This document shows, piece by piece, positions 8,634 through 17,100 of a stretch of 57,203 bases of DNA. The stretch's first letter is position 1; each line of letters opens with the position of its first letter. A program made the translations under genes and the position numbers. The notes beneath the pieces are model-generated. The model made no database searches, was not told the DNA's origin, and was given only the letters and a program-made list of their open reading frames with translations. Origin of the DNA: an uncultured Lachnospiraceae bacterium (GTDB lineage Bacteria > Bacillota > Clostridia > Lachnospirales > Lachnospiraceae); assembly GCA_947630125.1 (NCBI GenBank), contig CANRGO010000005.1, positions 1 to 57,203 of the forward strand, read 5' to 3'.

Positions 8634-9569
8634 ATGATAATTACAGTAACGATGAATCCAGCTATCGATAAAACCGTACAGGTGAAACAGCTTCAGACTG
8701 GGGCGTTAAATCGACTGGAGCAGGTAGAACAGGATGCTGGTGGAAAAGGGATAAATGTTTCGAAAACCATTGCTTCTTTAGGCGGTGAGAGCATTGCCTG
8801 TGGATTTTTAGGTTTAGAAGGCAGTGAACAAATCGTATCTACGTTGCAAAAGGCAGATATTCTTTGTGACTTTGTTATGGTGGATGGAAGAACCAGAACA
8901 AATCTGAAGGTTATGGAGGAAGATGGTACGCTTACAGAACTGAATGAACCAGGCATGTATGTTTCAAAAGAGGCAGTGGAACAGTTAAAAAGCAAACTTA
9001 TCTCCTATGCAAATGAACATAGTATTTTTGTTCTTTCTGGAAGTATTCCCAAAGGTGTAGAAACCACGATGTATGGAGAACTAATAACCCTCTTGCAGGA
9101 AAAGAAGGCAAAAGTATTTTTGGATGCAGATGGAATACTTTTACAGGAGGCGATAGGCCGGAAGCCGGATTTTGTGAAACCAAATGAAAAAGAGTTACAG
9201 CAGCTTTTTGGTGAAAATAAAGAGGCATCGGAGGCGCTTTTGATACACTATGCTGTGAAACTTATTGATATGGGAATTCCAATGTTTTCTATTTCAAGAG
9301 GTGCTGATGGTGCTTTGTTTTATATAGAAGGAAAACTATATCAGTGCCCTGGTTTAAAGGTGGAGCTAAAATCCAGTGTTGGAGCGGGTGATGCAATGGT
9401 TGCAGCCTTTGCGTATGCTCTAGATCAAAACTTATCAACCTTGGATTGTGTGAAACTTGCCATGGCTACTTCAGCAGGTGCGGTAAGTACAATAGGAACA
9501 AAACCTCCTGCAAAAGAACTAGTTATGAAGCTTAAGGAGCAAGTTGAAATTTTACAAATTGAAGTATAA
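8634..9569 (+). CDS. fruK: 1-phosphofructokinase (PfkB family)
   Basis: The 311-aa PfkB-fold kinase shows TMNPAIDKTV at the N-terminus, DAGGKGINVSKTIASLGG for sugar binding, and SSVGAGDAMVAAFAYA with the catalytic aspartate and anion hole. Length and motifs fit fructose-1-phosphate kinase; tagatose-6-phosphate kinase is the main alternative. It is unusual in a mannitol operon, where mtlD would be expected. It makes sense if the next gene's dehydrogenase yields fructose 1-phosphate. It starts 1 nt after mtlF, with the ribosome binding site inside the mtlF end. Confidence 0.85.
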   Translation: MIITVTMNPAIDKTVQVKQLQTGALNRLEQVEQDAGGKGINVSKTIASLGGESIACGFLGLEGSEQIVSTLQKADILCDFVMVDGRTRTNLKVMEEDGTLTELNEPGMYVSKEAVEQLKSKLISYANEHSIFVLSGSIPKGVETTMYGELITLLQEKKAKVFLDADGILLQEAIGRKPDFVKPNEKELQQLFGENKEASEALLIHYAVKLIDMGIPMFSISRGADGALFYIEGKLYQCPGLKVELKSSVGAGDAMVAAFAYALDQNLSTLDCVKLAMATSAGAVSTIGTKPPAKELVMKLKEQVEILQIEV

Positions 9570-9601
9570 ATTGGAAACAACGGATCGATATGGAGGTAAC
9601 T

Positions 9602-10861
9602 ATGAAAACAAAGGCAGTGCGCATGTATGGCGAAATGGATCTCAGACTGGAAGAGTTTGAACTTCCAGAAATAAAAGAAGATGAGATTTTAGTAAAAGTA
9701 ATCAGTGACAGCATCTGTATGTCTACTTATAAATTGGTACAGCAAGGAAAGAATCACAAACGTGCACCTAAAAATTTGGAAGTAAATCCAATCATCATCG
9801 GACATGAATGTGCAGGAGATATCGTTCAGGTTGGAGAAAAGTGGAAACATCAGTTTCAGGCGGGACAGAAATTTGCACTACAACCTGCACTTAACTACAA
9901 AGGAAGTCTGGATTCTCCAGGATATTCATATCCATATTGTGGAGGAGCAGCTACCTATTGCATTATGCCTAATGAGGTAATGGAACTAGGTTGTCTTTTA
10001 AATTATCAGGGAGAGAGTTATTTCGAAGCATCACTTGGAGAACCTATGAGTTGTATCATCGGCGGATATCATGCAAATTACCATACCAATAAAATCAACT
10101 ATGATCATGCAATGGGAATTAAAAAGGATGGATCCATATTAATTATGGGTGGTTGTGGTCCTATGGGACTAGGTGCAGTGAGTTATGGCTTGTGCCTGTT
10201 AGATGCACCAAAAAGAATTGTTGTGACAGACGTAGATCAGGAAAAAATAGACCGTGCCAGAATCTGCATTTCAGAAGAAGATGCAAAGAAAAAAGGAATT
10301 GAGTTATATTATGTAAATACTAAGACTTTAGACAATGCAGAAGAGTATTTGCTGGACCTAACCCAAGGGCATGGGTACGATGATGTTTTTGTTTATGTGC
10401 CATATCGTCCAGTTGCAGAAATGGGCGATCGCTTACTGGCATTTGATGGGTGTATGAACTTTTTTGCCGGACCTACAGATGCTCAGTTTAAAGCAGAAAT
10501 AAATCTGTATAACTGTCATTATACAAGCACCCATATTATGGGAACCACTGGTGGAAATACACAGGATTTAATAGAAGCGATTGATTTGTCCGCAAAGGGA
10601 GTGATTAATCCAGCAGTTATGGTAACACATGTTGGAGGAATTGATTCCATTGCAGAGGCAACATGCAATCTCCCCAAAATACCTGGTGGTAAAAAATTAA
10701 CTTACACCCAGTTTTCGATGCCACTTACAGCATTAACGGATTTTGAAGAATTGGGGAAAACTGATCCTTTTTTTGCCCAATTAGATGACTGCATCAAAAA
10801 GAATCGTGGACTTTGGAACACAGAGGCAGAAAAAATGTTATTTGAACAGTACTTGAAGTAA
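9602..10861 (+). CDS. Zinc-type medium-chain dehydrogenase, SorE-like (L-sorbose-1-phosphate reductase family)
   Basis: The 419-aa protein is an alcohol dehydrogenase of the MDR superfamily. SDSICMSTYKLVQQG and IIIGHECAGDIVQVGEKW form the zinc and catalytic region, and IMGGCGPMGLGAVSYG is the NAD(P)-binding Rossmann loop. Overall it resembles SorE, which interconverts L-sorbose 1-phosphate and glucitol 6-phosphate by acting at the carbon next to the phosphorylated one. I chose ATG 9602 because GGAGG lies 5 nt before it. In this operon it takes the place of mtlD. Oxidation of mannitol 1-phosphate at the equivalent carbon would give fructose 1-phosphate, which the preceding kinase could use; this is inference. 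Confidence 0.8.
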   Translation: MKTKAVRMYGEMDLRLEEFELPEIKEDEILVKVISDSICMSTYKLVQQGKNHKRAPKNLEVNPIIIGHECAGDIVQVGEKWKHQFQAGQKFALQPALNYKGSLDSPGYSYPYCGGAATYCIMPNEVMELGCLLNYQGESYFEASLGEPMSCIIGGYHANYHTNKINYDHAMGIKKDGSILIMGGCGPMGLGAVSYGLCLLDAPKRIVVTDVDQEKIDRARICISEEDAKKKGIELYYVNTKTLDNAEEYLLDLTQGHGYDDVFVYVPYRPVAEMGDRLLAFDGCMNFFAGPTDAQFKAEINLYNCHYTSTHIMGTTGGNTQDLIEAIDLSAKGVINPAVMVTHVGGIDSIAEATCNLPKIPGGKKLTYTQFSMPLTALTDFEELGKTDPFFAQLDDCIKKNRGLWNTEAEKMLFEQYLK

Positions 10862-10884
10862 GTGTAAAATAAGGAGGATATTCG

Positions 10885-11142
10885 ATGAAAGAGTTTTTAT
10901 ATCAAATTCAGGATGAAGTTGGGATGCATGCAAGACCTGCAAGACTTCTCGTGCTAGAAGCACAGAAATATACTTCCTCGATTCAAATCCTTCATAAAGA
11001 TAGAAGTGCAGCAGCAACACAACTTATGAAGTTAATGAGTCTTGGTATTAAACATGGAGATGAGATTAAAATATTGGTGGAGGGCAGTGACGAAGAAGAT
11101 GCTGCACAACAGTTACTGGTATTTTTTCAAGAGAATTTATAG
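10885..11142 (+). CDS. HPr-family phosphocarrier lacking Ser46
   Basis: The 85-aa protein is of HPr length. GMHARPARLLVLEAQKY carries the phosphorylatable His15 and Arg17. Ungapped alignment by eye with Bacillus HPr puts Gln at position 46 (ATQLMKLMSLGI), where HPr has the Ser that HPr kinase modifies. It should therefore relay phosphate from enzyme I but not act as CcpA corepressor, the reverse of Crh, which lacks His15. It sits between the dehydrogenase gene and ptsI with a strong AAGGAGG site. It could be an operon-dedicated HPr or the only phosphorelay HPr of the cell; other copies lie outside view. Confidence 0.88.
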   Translation: MKEFLYQIQDEVGMHARPARLLVLEAQKYTSSIQILHKDRSAAATQLMKLMSLGIKHGDEIKILVEGSDEEDAAQQLLVFFQENL

Positions 11143-11157
11143 AAAGAGATGGTTGCG

Positions 11158-12771
11158 ATGGAAACATTTGTAGGAAAGTCCATTTTTCAAAAACTTAATG
11201 TTGGACCTATTTTTTATTTTGAAAAACAGGAAAACTTGGTAAAAAGAGAAACAATAGAAGATCCAGAACAGGAAATTTTACGGTTTCAGACTGCTCAAAA
11301 AGAAGCTATAAGTCAGTTGGAAGAAATCTATGAAAAGGCAAAACTGGAAGTTGGAGAACTTTCAGCATCCATTTTTCAGGTCCATAGTATGATGCTTTTA
11401 GATGAGGATTTTCTTGATTCCATCTATCATATGATTAGAGAAAATCATGTGAATGCAGAATTTGCCACAGGAAAAACAGCAGAGAATTTTTATACGATGT
11501 TTTCTGAAATGGATGATGAGTATATGCAGGCCAGAGCAGTCGATGTGAAAGATATTGCAGAGAGAGTGATTTCAATCCTACAAAATAAAGGAACAGATTT
11601 CTCTTTTGTTACGGAGCCGGTAATATTAGTAGCGGAGGATTTGGCACCAAGTGAGACTGTTCAAATGGATAAAAGCAAAATTCTCGGGATTGTAACAAGA
11701 CATGGGGCGGCAAATTCCCATACTGCAATTTTGGCACGTATGATGAATATACCTGCTTTGTTTGGAGTGGACATTCAAAAATCCTGGCATAATCATTTAG
11801 CGGTTGTGGATGGTTATGAAGGAAGATTAACCATCGATCCCAGTGAGGAATATTTAAGTAAAGTAGAAATTAAAAGGCAGGAAGAAGAGCAGAAGAAGAA
11901 ATTACTCAGTGAAATGAAAGGCTTAGAAACTATTACAAAAAGTGGTCAAAAAGTCCATCTTTATGCAAATATTGGTAGAGTGAGTGATGTGGCACAGGCA
12001 CTTTTAAATGATGCAGAAGGAATCGGACTGTTTCGCAGTGAATTTTTATATTTGGAAGCCAGCGATTATCCGACAGAGGAAGAACAATTTCAGGCCTATA
12101 AGCGTGTTGCCGAAAATATGGGCGGAAAACGAGTTATTATAAGGACTTTGGATATTGGAGCTGATAAACAGGTGGACTATTTTCATTTAGATAAAGAAGA
12201 GAACCCTGCACTTGGATATCGTGCCATACGAATTTGTCTGGAAAACATACCTCTTTTTAAAACACAGTTACGTGCGTTGTTAAGAGCTAGTGCATTTGGT
12301 ACAGTAGCGATTATGTTTCCCATGATTATTTCGGTAGAGGAAGTAAGGCGTGCAAAAGAAATTCTGGAAGCGGTAAAAACGGAACTGAAAAATCTTCGCA
12401 TTAAATATAAAGACGTAGAAGTGGGTATCATGATAGAGACTCCGGCAGCAGTTCTGATTAGTATGGAGCTTGCAAAGGAAGTAGATTTCTTTAGTATAGG
12501 AACCAATGATCTGACCCAATATCTTTTGGCTTTGGATCGCCAAAATCCGAAATTGGATTCCTTTTATAACCCACATCACAAAGCAGTGCTCACTGCCATA
12601 GAAATGACAGTGAAAAGTGCACATGAGCAAGGAATCTGGGTGGGAATTTGTGGAGAATTAGGCAGTGATTTGGCTCTTACAGAAACCTTTGTTAAAATGG
12701 GAATTGATGAATTATCTGTTTCCCCTAGTTTTATTTATGCCTTGCGAGAAAAAATTCGTAATATAGATTAA
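11158..12771 (+). CDS. ptsI: Phosphoenolpyruvate-protein phosphotransferase (enzyme I)
   Basis: The 537-aa protein starts the PTS relay by taking phosphate from PEP. The N-terminal swivelling domain has the active-site His in GAANSHTAILARMM. The C-terminal PEP-binding barrel shows GIGLFRSEFLYLE, RTLDIGADKQ, GTNDLTQYLLALDRQNP and GICGELGSD with the catalytic Cys. Length is slightly below the usual 570-575. I prefer ATG 11158, nine nt after AAAGAG, to the ATG at 11149. With the preceding HPr, mtlF and mtlA, the operon encodes a whole PTS chain. Its stop overlaps the convergent GntR gene stop. Confidence 0.92.
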   Translation: METFVGKSIFQKLNVGPIFYFEKQENLVKRETIEDPEQEILRFQTAQKEAISQLEEIYEKAKLEVGELSASIFQVHSMMLLDEDFLDSIYHMIRENHVNAEFATGKTAENFYTMFSEMDDEYMQARAVDVKDIAERVISILQNKGTDFSFVTEPVILVAEDLAPSETVQMDKSKILGIVTRHGAANSHTAILARMMNIPALFGVDIQKSWHNHLAVVDGYEGRLTIDPSEEYLSKVEIKRQEEEQKKKLLSEMKGLETITKSGQKVHLYANIGRVSDVAQALLNDAEGIGLFRSEFLYLEASDYPTEEEQFQAYKRVAENMGGKRVIIRTLDIGADKQVDYFHLDKEENPALGYRAIRICLENIPLFKTQLRALLRASAFGTVAIMFPMIISVEEVRRAKEILEAVKTELKNLRIKYKDVEVGIMIETPAAVLISMELAKEVDFFSIGTNDLTQYLLALDRQNPKLDSFYNPHHKAVLTAIEMTVKSAHEQGIWVGICGELGSDLALTETFVKMGIDELSVSPSFIYALREKIRNID

Positions 12772-13472
12772 TAGTAAATTTGTTTGGAGCCAGAGATTGT
12801 TTCTTGTATGGATGCGTTTAACCATTGAATCGCACCCTGAAGATCTCTGGCTTCTATGTAGTTACAGAGTTTATCATTATTTTCATATAAAGCGTCAATT
12901 CCATAAAGTCTGCAAAAACGCTCCCAGAGTGAATAAATTGGTGCCTTGAAGGAATAAAAAATCAAAGGAACTAATGTGTTTCCTGAAAGGAAGGCAAGTT
13001 CATGTTGAAAAAGAAAGGCAAGTTCTGAAGCTTCTTTGGTGGTTTCACTTTCCTTCATTTTTTTAGCAAAATCTCTGAGTCGTCCTATCTCTTCATCTGT
13101 TATCCGTGGAATCGTCAATTGAAGGATTAACATATCAAGAGCAATGCGTAGTTCCAAGATGGATTTGATTTCTGCATCACGTAAAATTCCACCATTATAA
13201 TTCATAATGGCAATCAAGGTTTCCATGGTTCCATTTCTTCTATAATCTGCAACAAAGGTTCCGATTCTTGGTTTGATTGCTAAAAACCCTTTTCTTTGTA
13301 ATTCCACGATTCCAGCGTTTACAACAGCACGGCTTACCTGCATGGTTTTAGCCAAATCTCGTTCTGGTGGAAGCTGTTCTCCAATCTGAAGTTCTCCCGA
13401 TAAAATCATATTCTCTAACTCTTTTGTAAAAAGTTCCTTCAAGGAAGGCGCACTTATTTTTTGAAATCCCAT
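12768..13472 (-). CDS. GntR-family (FadR-like, FCD domain) transcriptional regulator
   Basis: The 234-aa protein has an N-terminal winged helix (LQIGEQLPPERDLAKTMQVSRAVVNAGIVEL, read in two parts) and a C-terminal all-helical FCD-type domain that in this family binds an organic acid, often with a metal. The start is the ATG at 13472, with AGGAGA eight nt upstream. The longer frame from 13511 lacks a site and would begin at the transcription start. It is divergent from the hypB operon. Identical operators behind both promoters suggest it represses itself and that operon. Its end overlaps the ptsI end without a terminator. Confidence 0.88.
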   Translation of the reverse strand: MGFQKISAPSLKELFTKELENMILSGELQIGEQLPPERDLAKTMQVSRAVVNAGIVELQRKGFLAIKPRIGTFVADYRRNGTMETLIAIMNYNGGILRDAEIKSILELRIALDMLILQLTIPRITDEEIGRLRDFAKKMKESETTKEASELAFLFQHELAFLSGNTLVPLIFYSFKAPIYSLWERFCRLYGIDALYENNDKLCNYIEARDLQGAIQWLNASIQETISGSKQIYY

Positions 13473-13490
13473 AGTTTTATCTCCTGACTG

Positions 13491-13501
13491 TGGTATGACC
13501 A
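13491..13501 (-). promoter_or_regulatory. Candidate GntR operator in the regulator's own leader
   Basis: The minus strand reads TGGTCATACCA, a palindrome of the TGGT-N3-ACCA form known for FadR-type GntR proteins. It lies about 10 bp after the predicted transcription start of the gntR gene, which suggests autorepression by roadblock. The same 11-mer occurs at 13647-13657. Confidence 0.75.
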
Positions 13502-13517
13502 ATGACCACAAAAAAAT

Positions 13518-13546
13518 ATTATACTGTAAAATGTAACAAAAATCAA
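13518..13546 (-). promoter_or_regulatory. Promoter of the GntR regulator gene
   Basis: On the minus strand TTGATT (13541-13546) and TATAAT (13518-13523) are separated by 17 bp. Transcription should start near 13511, leaving a leader of about 40 nt that contains the operator. Confidence 0.7.
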
Positions 13547-13597
13547 GGATGAAACTTAGGTAATATCGAGATTATAAGGGTTTTCAGACATCTACTA

Positions 13598-13625
13598 TTG
13601 ACGAAATCTTAACGTAAATGATAAT
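13598..13625 (+). promoter_or_regulatory. Promoter of the hypB-cbiMQO operon
   Basis: TTGACG (13598-13603) and GATAAT (13620-13625) are 16 bp apart. Transcription should begin near 13632, about 15 bp before the operator at 13647-13657. Confidence 0.65.
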
Positions 13626-13646
13626 ATTTTATCAAAGATGATTCTG

Positions 13647-13657
13647 TGGTCATACCA
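13647..13657 (+). promoter_or_regulatory. Candidate GntR operator of the hypB operon
   Basis: TGGTCATACCA is the exact copy, in opposite orientation, of the site at 13491-13501. It lies just after the promoter and 52 bp before hypB. Matching sites behind both divergent promoters strongly suggest that the adjacent GntR protein controls both units. Confidence 0.75.
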
Positions 13658-13709
13658 GTGAGACAAAATCAAATCTGGAATATGACTCTTAAGAGAAAGG
13701 AAACAAACA

Positions 13710-14384
13710 ATGCGTGAGTTTAAAATTTTGGAAATCAAACAAGGTGTGTTTGATGACAACAACAAACAGGCGGATGGTTTGCGTGAAGATTTAAAGAAGA
13801 GAGGTACTTTTTTGCTAAATCTCATGTCATCACCTGGTTCAGGGAAAACAACTACTCTAGTCAAAACAATCCGAGCATTAAAGGAAACTGTAAAAATCGG
13901 GGTAATGGAGGCGGATATTGATTCTGATGTGGATGCGGTTACCATCGGACAAGAGGACGTGAAAGTAATTCAGCTTCATACTGGTGGGATGTGCCATTTA
14001 GATGCAGAAATGACCAGACAGGGTTTACATGGACTGGGAATGGATGATCTTGATTTGGTTATTTTGGAAAATGTTGGGAATCTTGTATGTCCTGCTGAGT
14101 TCGACACTGGTTCATCTAAGAATGCCATGATTTTAAGTGTTCCAGAAGGTGATGATAAACCATTGAAGTATCCCTTGATGTTTTCAATTGTGGATGTGCT
14201 TTTGATTAATAAAATTGATGTACTTCCTTATTTTGACTTTGATGTGGATGCATGTATCGAAAGAGCAAAAAAATGTAACCCAAACATAAAAGTAATTCTT
14301 TGTTCCGCAAGGAATGGTGAAGGAATTGAAGAATTTGCGGATTGGATCAAAACAGAAGTTGCAACTTGGAAAAAAGAACAATAG
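13710..14384 (+). CDS. hypB: HypB-like nickel-insertion GTPase
   Basis: The 224-aa protein is a SIMIBI-class GTPase. SSPGSGKTT (P-loop, residues 41-48) is followed by MEADIDSDVDA, the metal-site region HTGGMCHLDAEM, CPAEFDTG and the base-recognition motif NKIDVLPYFDF. HypB hands nickel to HypA and target enzymes with GTP hydrolysis. The histidine-rich N-terminus of some HypB proteins is absent, so it is not a nickel store. It heads an operon with hypA and a nickel/cobalt transporter, but no hydrogenase or hypCDEF genes lie in the window, so the client enzyme is open. Confidence 0.9.
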   Translation: MREFKILEIKQGVFDDNNKQADGLREDLKKRGTFLLNLMSSPGSGKTTTLVKTIRALKETVKIGVMEADIDSDVDAVTIGQEDVKVIQLHTGGMCHLDAEMTRQGLHGLGMDDLDLVILENVGNLVCPAEFDTGSSKNAMILSVPEGDDKPLKYPLMFSIVDVLLINKIDVLPYFDFDVDACIERAKKCNPNIKVILCSARNGEGIEEFADWIKTEVATWKKEQ

Positions 14385-14396
14385 GATGGAGAATTT

Positions 14397-17078
14397 ATGG
14401 CGATTAATCAGAAGGTATTAGAATTAGCGAATCATATCAGTCGAAAAAAAATGGGGGCAAAGGATGAAATCAAAGCAACGGACCCTGAATATATGATTTT
14501 AGAACCCGTTGTTACAACAGAAATGGCAGAAGTGGTTCTTTGCATGCAGATTAGACAAAAAGAAACTGCTGAAACTCTTGCAGCAAAGTGCGGGAAATCG
14601 GTAGAAGAAACAGCTGCTTTATTATGGAAGCTGGCGGGTGCAGGTGTTTGCTTTGTTAATAAAATAGATGGTGTAGATACCTATTGGTATGACACCTGGG
14701 TTCCAGGAATTATGGAAATGATGGTAAACAACAAAGAAAATGTAGCAAAGTTCCCACAAATTGCAGAAGCATTTGAAGCATATGGCAGAGTACGTGGTCC
14801 AAGAACAACGGGAGCTTTTCCAGTAGGCGTTGGGCTGATGCGTGTTATCCCTATTGAGCAGGCAATTGATGGGGAAACCAAAAAGGCAAGTTATGAAGAA
14901 GTATCCAAATATTTAAATGATAATACTATTTTTTCTGTGTCTGATTGTTCTTGCAGAACTGCAAGAGAGTCTATGGGCGAAGGTTGCGGCCATTTGAAAG
15001 AAGATATGTGTATTCAGATGGGACATGCAGCAGAATACTATATTCGTACAGGAAGAGGACGTGAAATTACAAGAGATGAAGCCTTTGAAATCATTCAACG
15101 AGCAGAAGAAAATGGTTTGATGCATCAGATTCCGAACCTGGATGGTTCTGGAAAAACTCATGCAATTTGTAATTGTTGTGGTTGTTCCTGTCTGGCGCTT
15201 CGAACAGCAAGTATGTTTAAGAATGTAGATATGGTTCGCTCTAATTATGTTTCTCAGGTAGATAAAGACAAATGTGTGGCTTGTGGTGAATGTGTGGAAG
15301 TTTGCCCGGTTAATGCATTGACTCTGGGAGAAAAATTATGTACACCAAAGCCTGTTAAAGTGAAAGCCATCGAAACTCCAAGAGATATGGAATGGGGACC
15401 AGAAAAATGGAATCCTGAATATCGAACCAATCGTAAAGATGTTGCAGAAAGTGGAACTAGTCCATGTAAAACAGAATGCCCTGCACATATTGCGATTCAA
15501 GGTTATATTAAGTTGGCATCACAAGGCCGTTACAGAGAGGCACTAGAATTAATTAAGAAAGAAAATCCATTTCCAGCCGTATGTGGACGTATCTGCCCTA
15601 GAAAATGTGAATCAGCATGTACTCGTGGGGATCTGGATGCACCTCTTGCAATTGATGATATTAAAAAATTTATTGCCGAAAAGGATTTACAGGCGGAACA
15701 TCGTTATATACCAAATGTAAAACACTCTTATGGGAATAAAATTGCAATTGTTGGTGGAGGTCCTGCTGGACTAACCTGTGCGTACTTCTTAGCTCAGGAT
15801 GGTTACCAGGTAACTGTATTTGAAAAGGAAAAAGTCCTTGGAGGAATGTTAACCCTAGGAATTCCTGCATTCCGTCTTGAAAAAGATATTGTTCATTCGG
15901 AAATTGAGGTTTTAAGAGAACTAGGCGTTAAGTTTCAAACAGGAACTGAAGTGGGAAAAGATGTTAGTCTACAAGAGCTAAGAAATCAGGGATTTGAGGC
16001 ATTTTATCTTGCAATCGGTGCGCAAGGAGGCAGAAGTCTTGGTATCGAAGGAGAAGATGCAGAAGGTGTTTTTGCAGGAGTTGATTTTGTTCGACGTGTT
16101 AATTTGGGAGAAGATGTTTCGTTAAAGGGAACAACCATAGTAATCGGAGGTGGAAACGTTGCCATTGACGTAGCGCGTAATGCAACCAGAGTTGGAGCAG
16201 AAAAAACAAAATTATTCTGTCTTGAAAATCGTGAGCAAATGCCAGCATTAGAAGAAGAAGTAGTAGAGGCTTTAGAAGATGGTGTGGAACTTTTCAACTC
16301 TTATGGTCCAAAACGGATTATAACAGAAGATGGTAAAGTGACAGGCGTAGAATTTAAAAAATGTATATCTGTGTTTGATGAGAAAAAACGCTTTTCACCA
16401 GTGTTTGATGAGAATGATTGCATCTTGGTTCCTTGTGATTCTGTTTTGATTTCAGTAGGTCAAAGCATTGAATGGGGAAATTTGGTTCAGGATAGTAAAA
16501 TTGTAATTAATCCAAACAAAACCATTCAGGCAGATGGCTTTACTTATCAAACGATGGAAGAAGATGTATTTGCTGGAGGAGATGCTTTTACTGGACCTCG
16601 TTTTGCTATCGATGCTATCGCAGCTGGAAAACAAGGAGCGATATCCATACATCGTTTTGTACAAAAAGGCCAAAGTTTAGTAATTGGTAGAGATCGTAGA
16701 GAATACCATGCACTGGACAAAAATTCCATTGATTTTGAAGGCTATGATCGTATGCCAAGACAAGAGGCTTCTCACCATCACACAGAAGAAAAAGTTGATG
16801 TATTTCGTGATATCCGTGGTACCTTTACAGAAGAACAAATGAAAAAAGAAACCGAACGCTGTCTGGGCTGTGGTGCAACCGTTGTGGATCAATATCAATG
16901 TGTGGGCTGTGGTGCGTGCACAACCAAGTGTAAATTTGATGCGATTTCATTAATCCGTGTTTATGATGGAGAGGGTGTTCGCCTGGAAGATCTAAAACCT
17001 GTGGTAGTGAAACATGTATTAAAACGTAAAGGTAAGATTGCATTAAGAAAGGCAAAAGAGAAGCTTCATATCCAGTAG
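14397..17078 (+). CDS. Large Fe-S / FAD / NAD(P) oxidoreductase, GltD-like
   Basis: The 893-aa protein is modular. Residues 1-90 look like a winged-helix segment. Residues about 180-270 hold a cysteine-rich cluster (SVSDCSCRTARESMGEGCG and ICNCCGCSC). A single [4Fe-4S] motif follows (CVACGECVEVCP). Then comes a GltD-like unit with cysteines in CKTECPAHIAIQGYI and CGRICPRKCESAC, FAD site VGGGPAGLTCAY and NAD(P) site IGGGNVAIDVARNA. The C-terminus has another ferredoxin motif (CLGCGA, CVGCGACTTKCKFDAI) after a short HHH run. It should move electrons between NAD(P)H and Fe-S centres in the cytoplasm. It lies between hypB and hypA, so it may serve the nickel enzyme these two mature. The substrate is unknown. 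Confidence 0.82.
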   Translation: MAINQKVLELANHISRKKMGAKDEIKATDPEYMILEPVVTTEMAEVVLCMQIRQKETAETLAAKCGKSVEETAALLWKLAGAGVCFVNKIDGVDTYWYDTWVPGIMEMMVNNKENVAKFPQIAEAFEAYGRVRGPRTTGAFPVGVGLMRVIPIEQAIDGETKKASYEEVSKYLNDNTIFSVSDCSCRTARESMGEGCGHLKEDMCIQMGHAAEYYIRTGRGREITRDEAFEIIQRAEENGLMHQIPNLDGSGKTHAICNCCGCSCLALRTASMFKNVDMVRSNYVSQVDKDKCVACGECVEVCPVNALTLGEKLCTPKPVKVKAIETPRDMEWGPEKWNPEYRTNRKDVAESGTSPCKTECPAHIAIQGYIKLASQGRYREALELIKKENPFPAVCGRICPRKCESACTRGDLDAPLAIDDIKKFIAEKDLQAEHRYIPNVKHSYGNKIAIVGGGPAGLTCAYFLAQDGYQVTVFEKEKVLGGMLTLGIPAFRLEKDIVHSEIEVLRELGVKFQTGTEVGKDVSLQELRNQGFEAFYLAIGAQGGRSLGIEGEDAEGVFAGVDFVRRVNLGEDVSLKGTTIVIGGGNVAIDVARNATRVGAEKTKLFCLENREQMPALEEEVVEALEDGVELFNSYGPKRIITEDGKVTGVEFKKCISVFDEKKRFSPVFDENDCILVPCDSVLISVGQSIEWGNLVQDSKIVINPNKTIQADGFTYQTMEEDVFAGGDAFTGPRFAIDAIAAGKQGAISIHRFVQKGQSLVIGRDRREYHALDKNSIDFEGYDRMPRQEASHHHTEEKVDVFRDIRGTFTEEQMKKETERCLGCGATVVDQYQCVGCGACTTKCKFDAISLIRVYDGEGVRLEDLKPVVVKHVLKRKGKIALRKAKEKLHIQ

Positions 17079-17100
17079 AGGTTCCTTTTTAGGAAATGAA

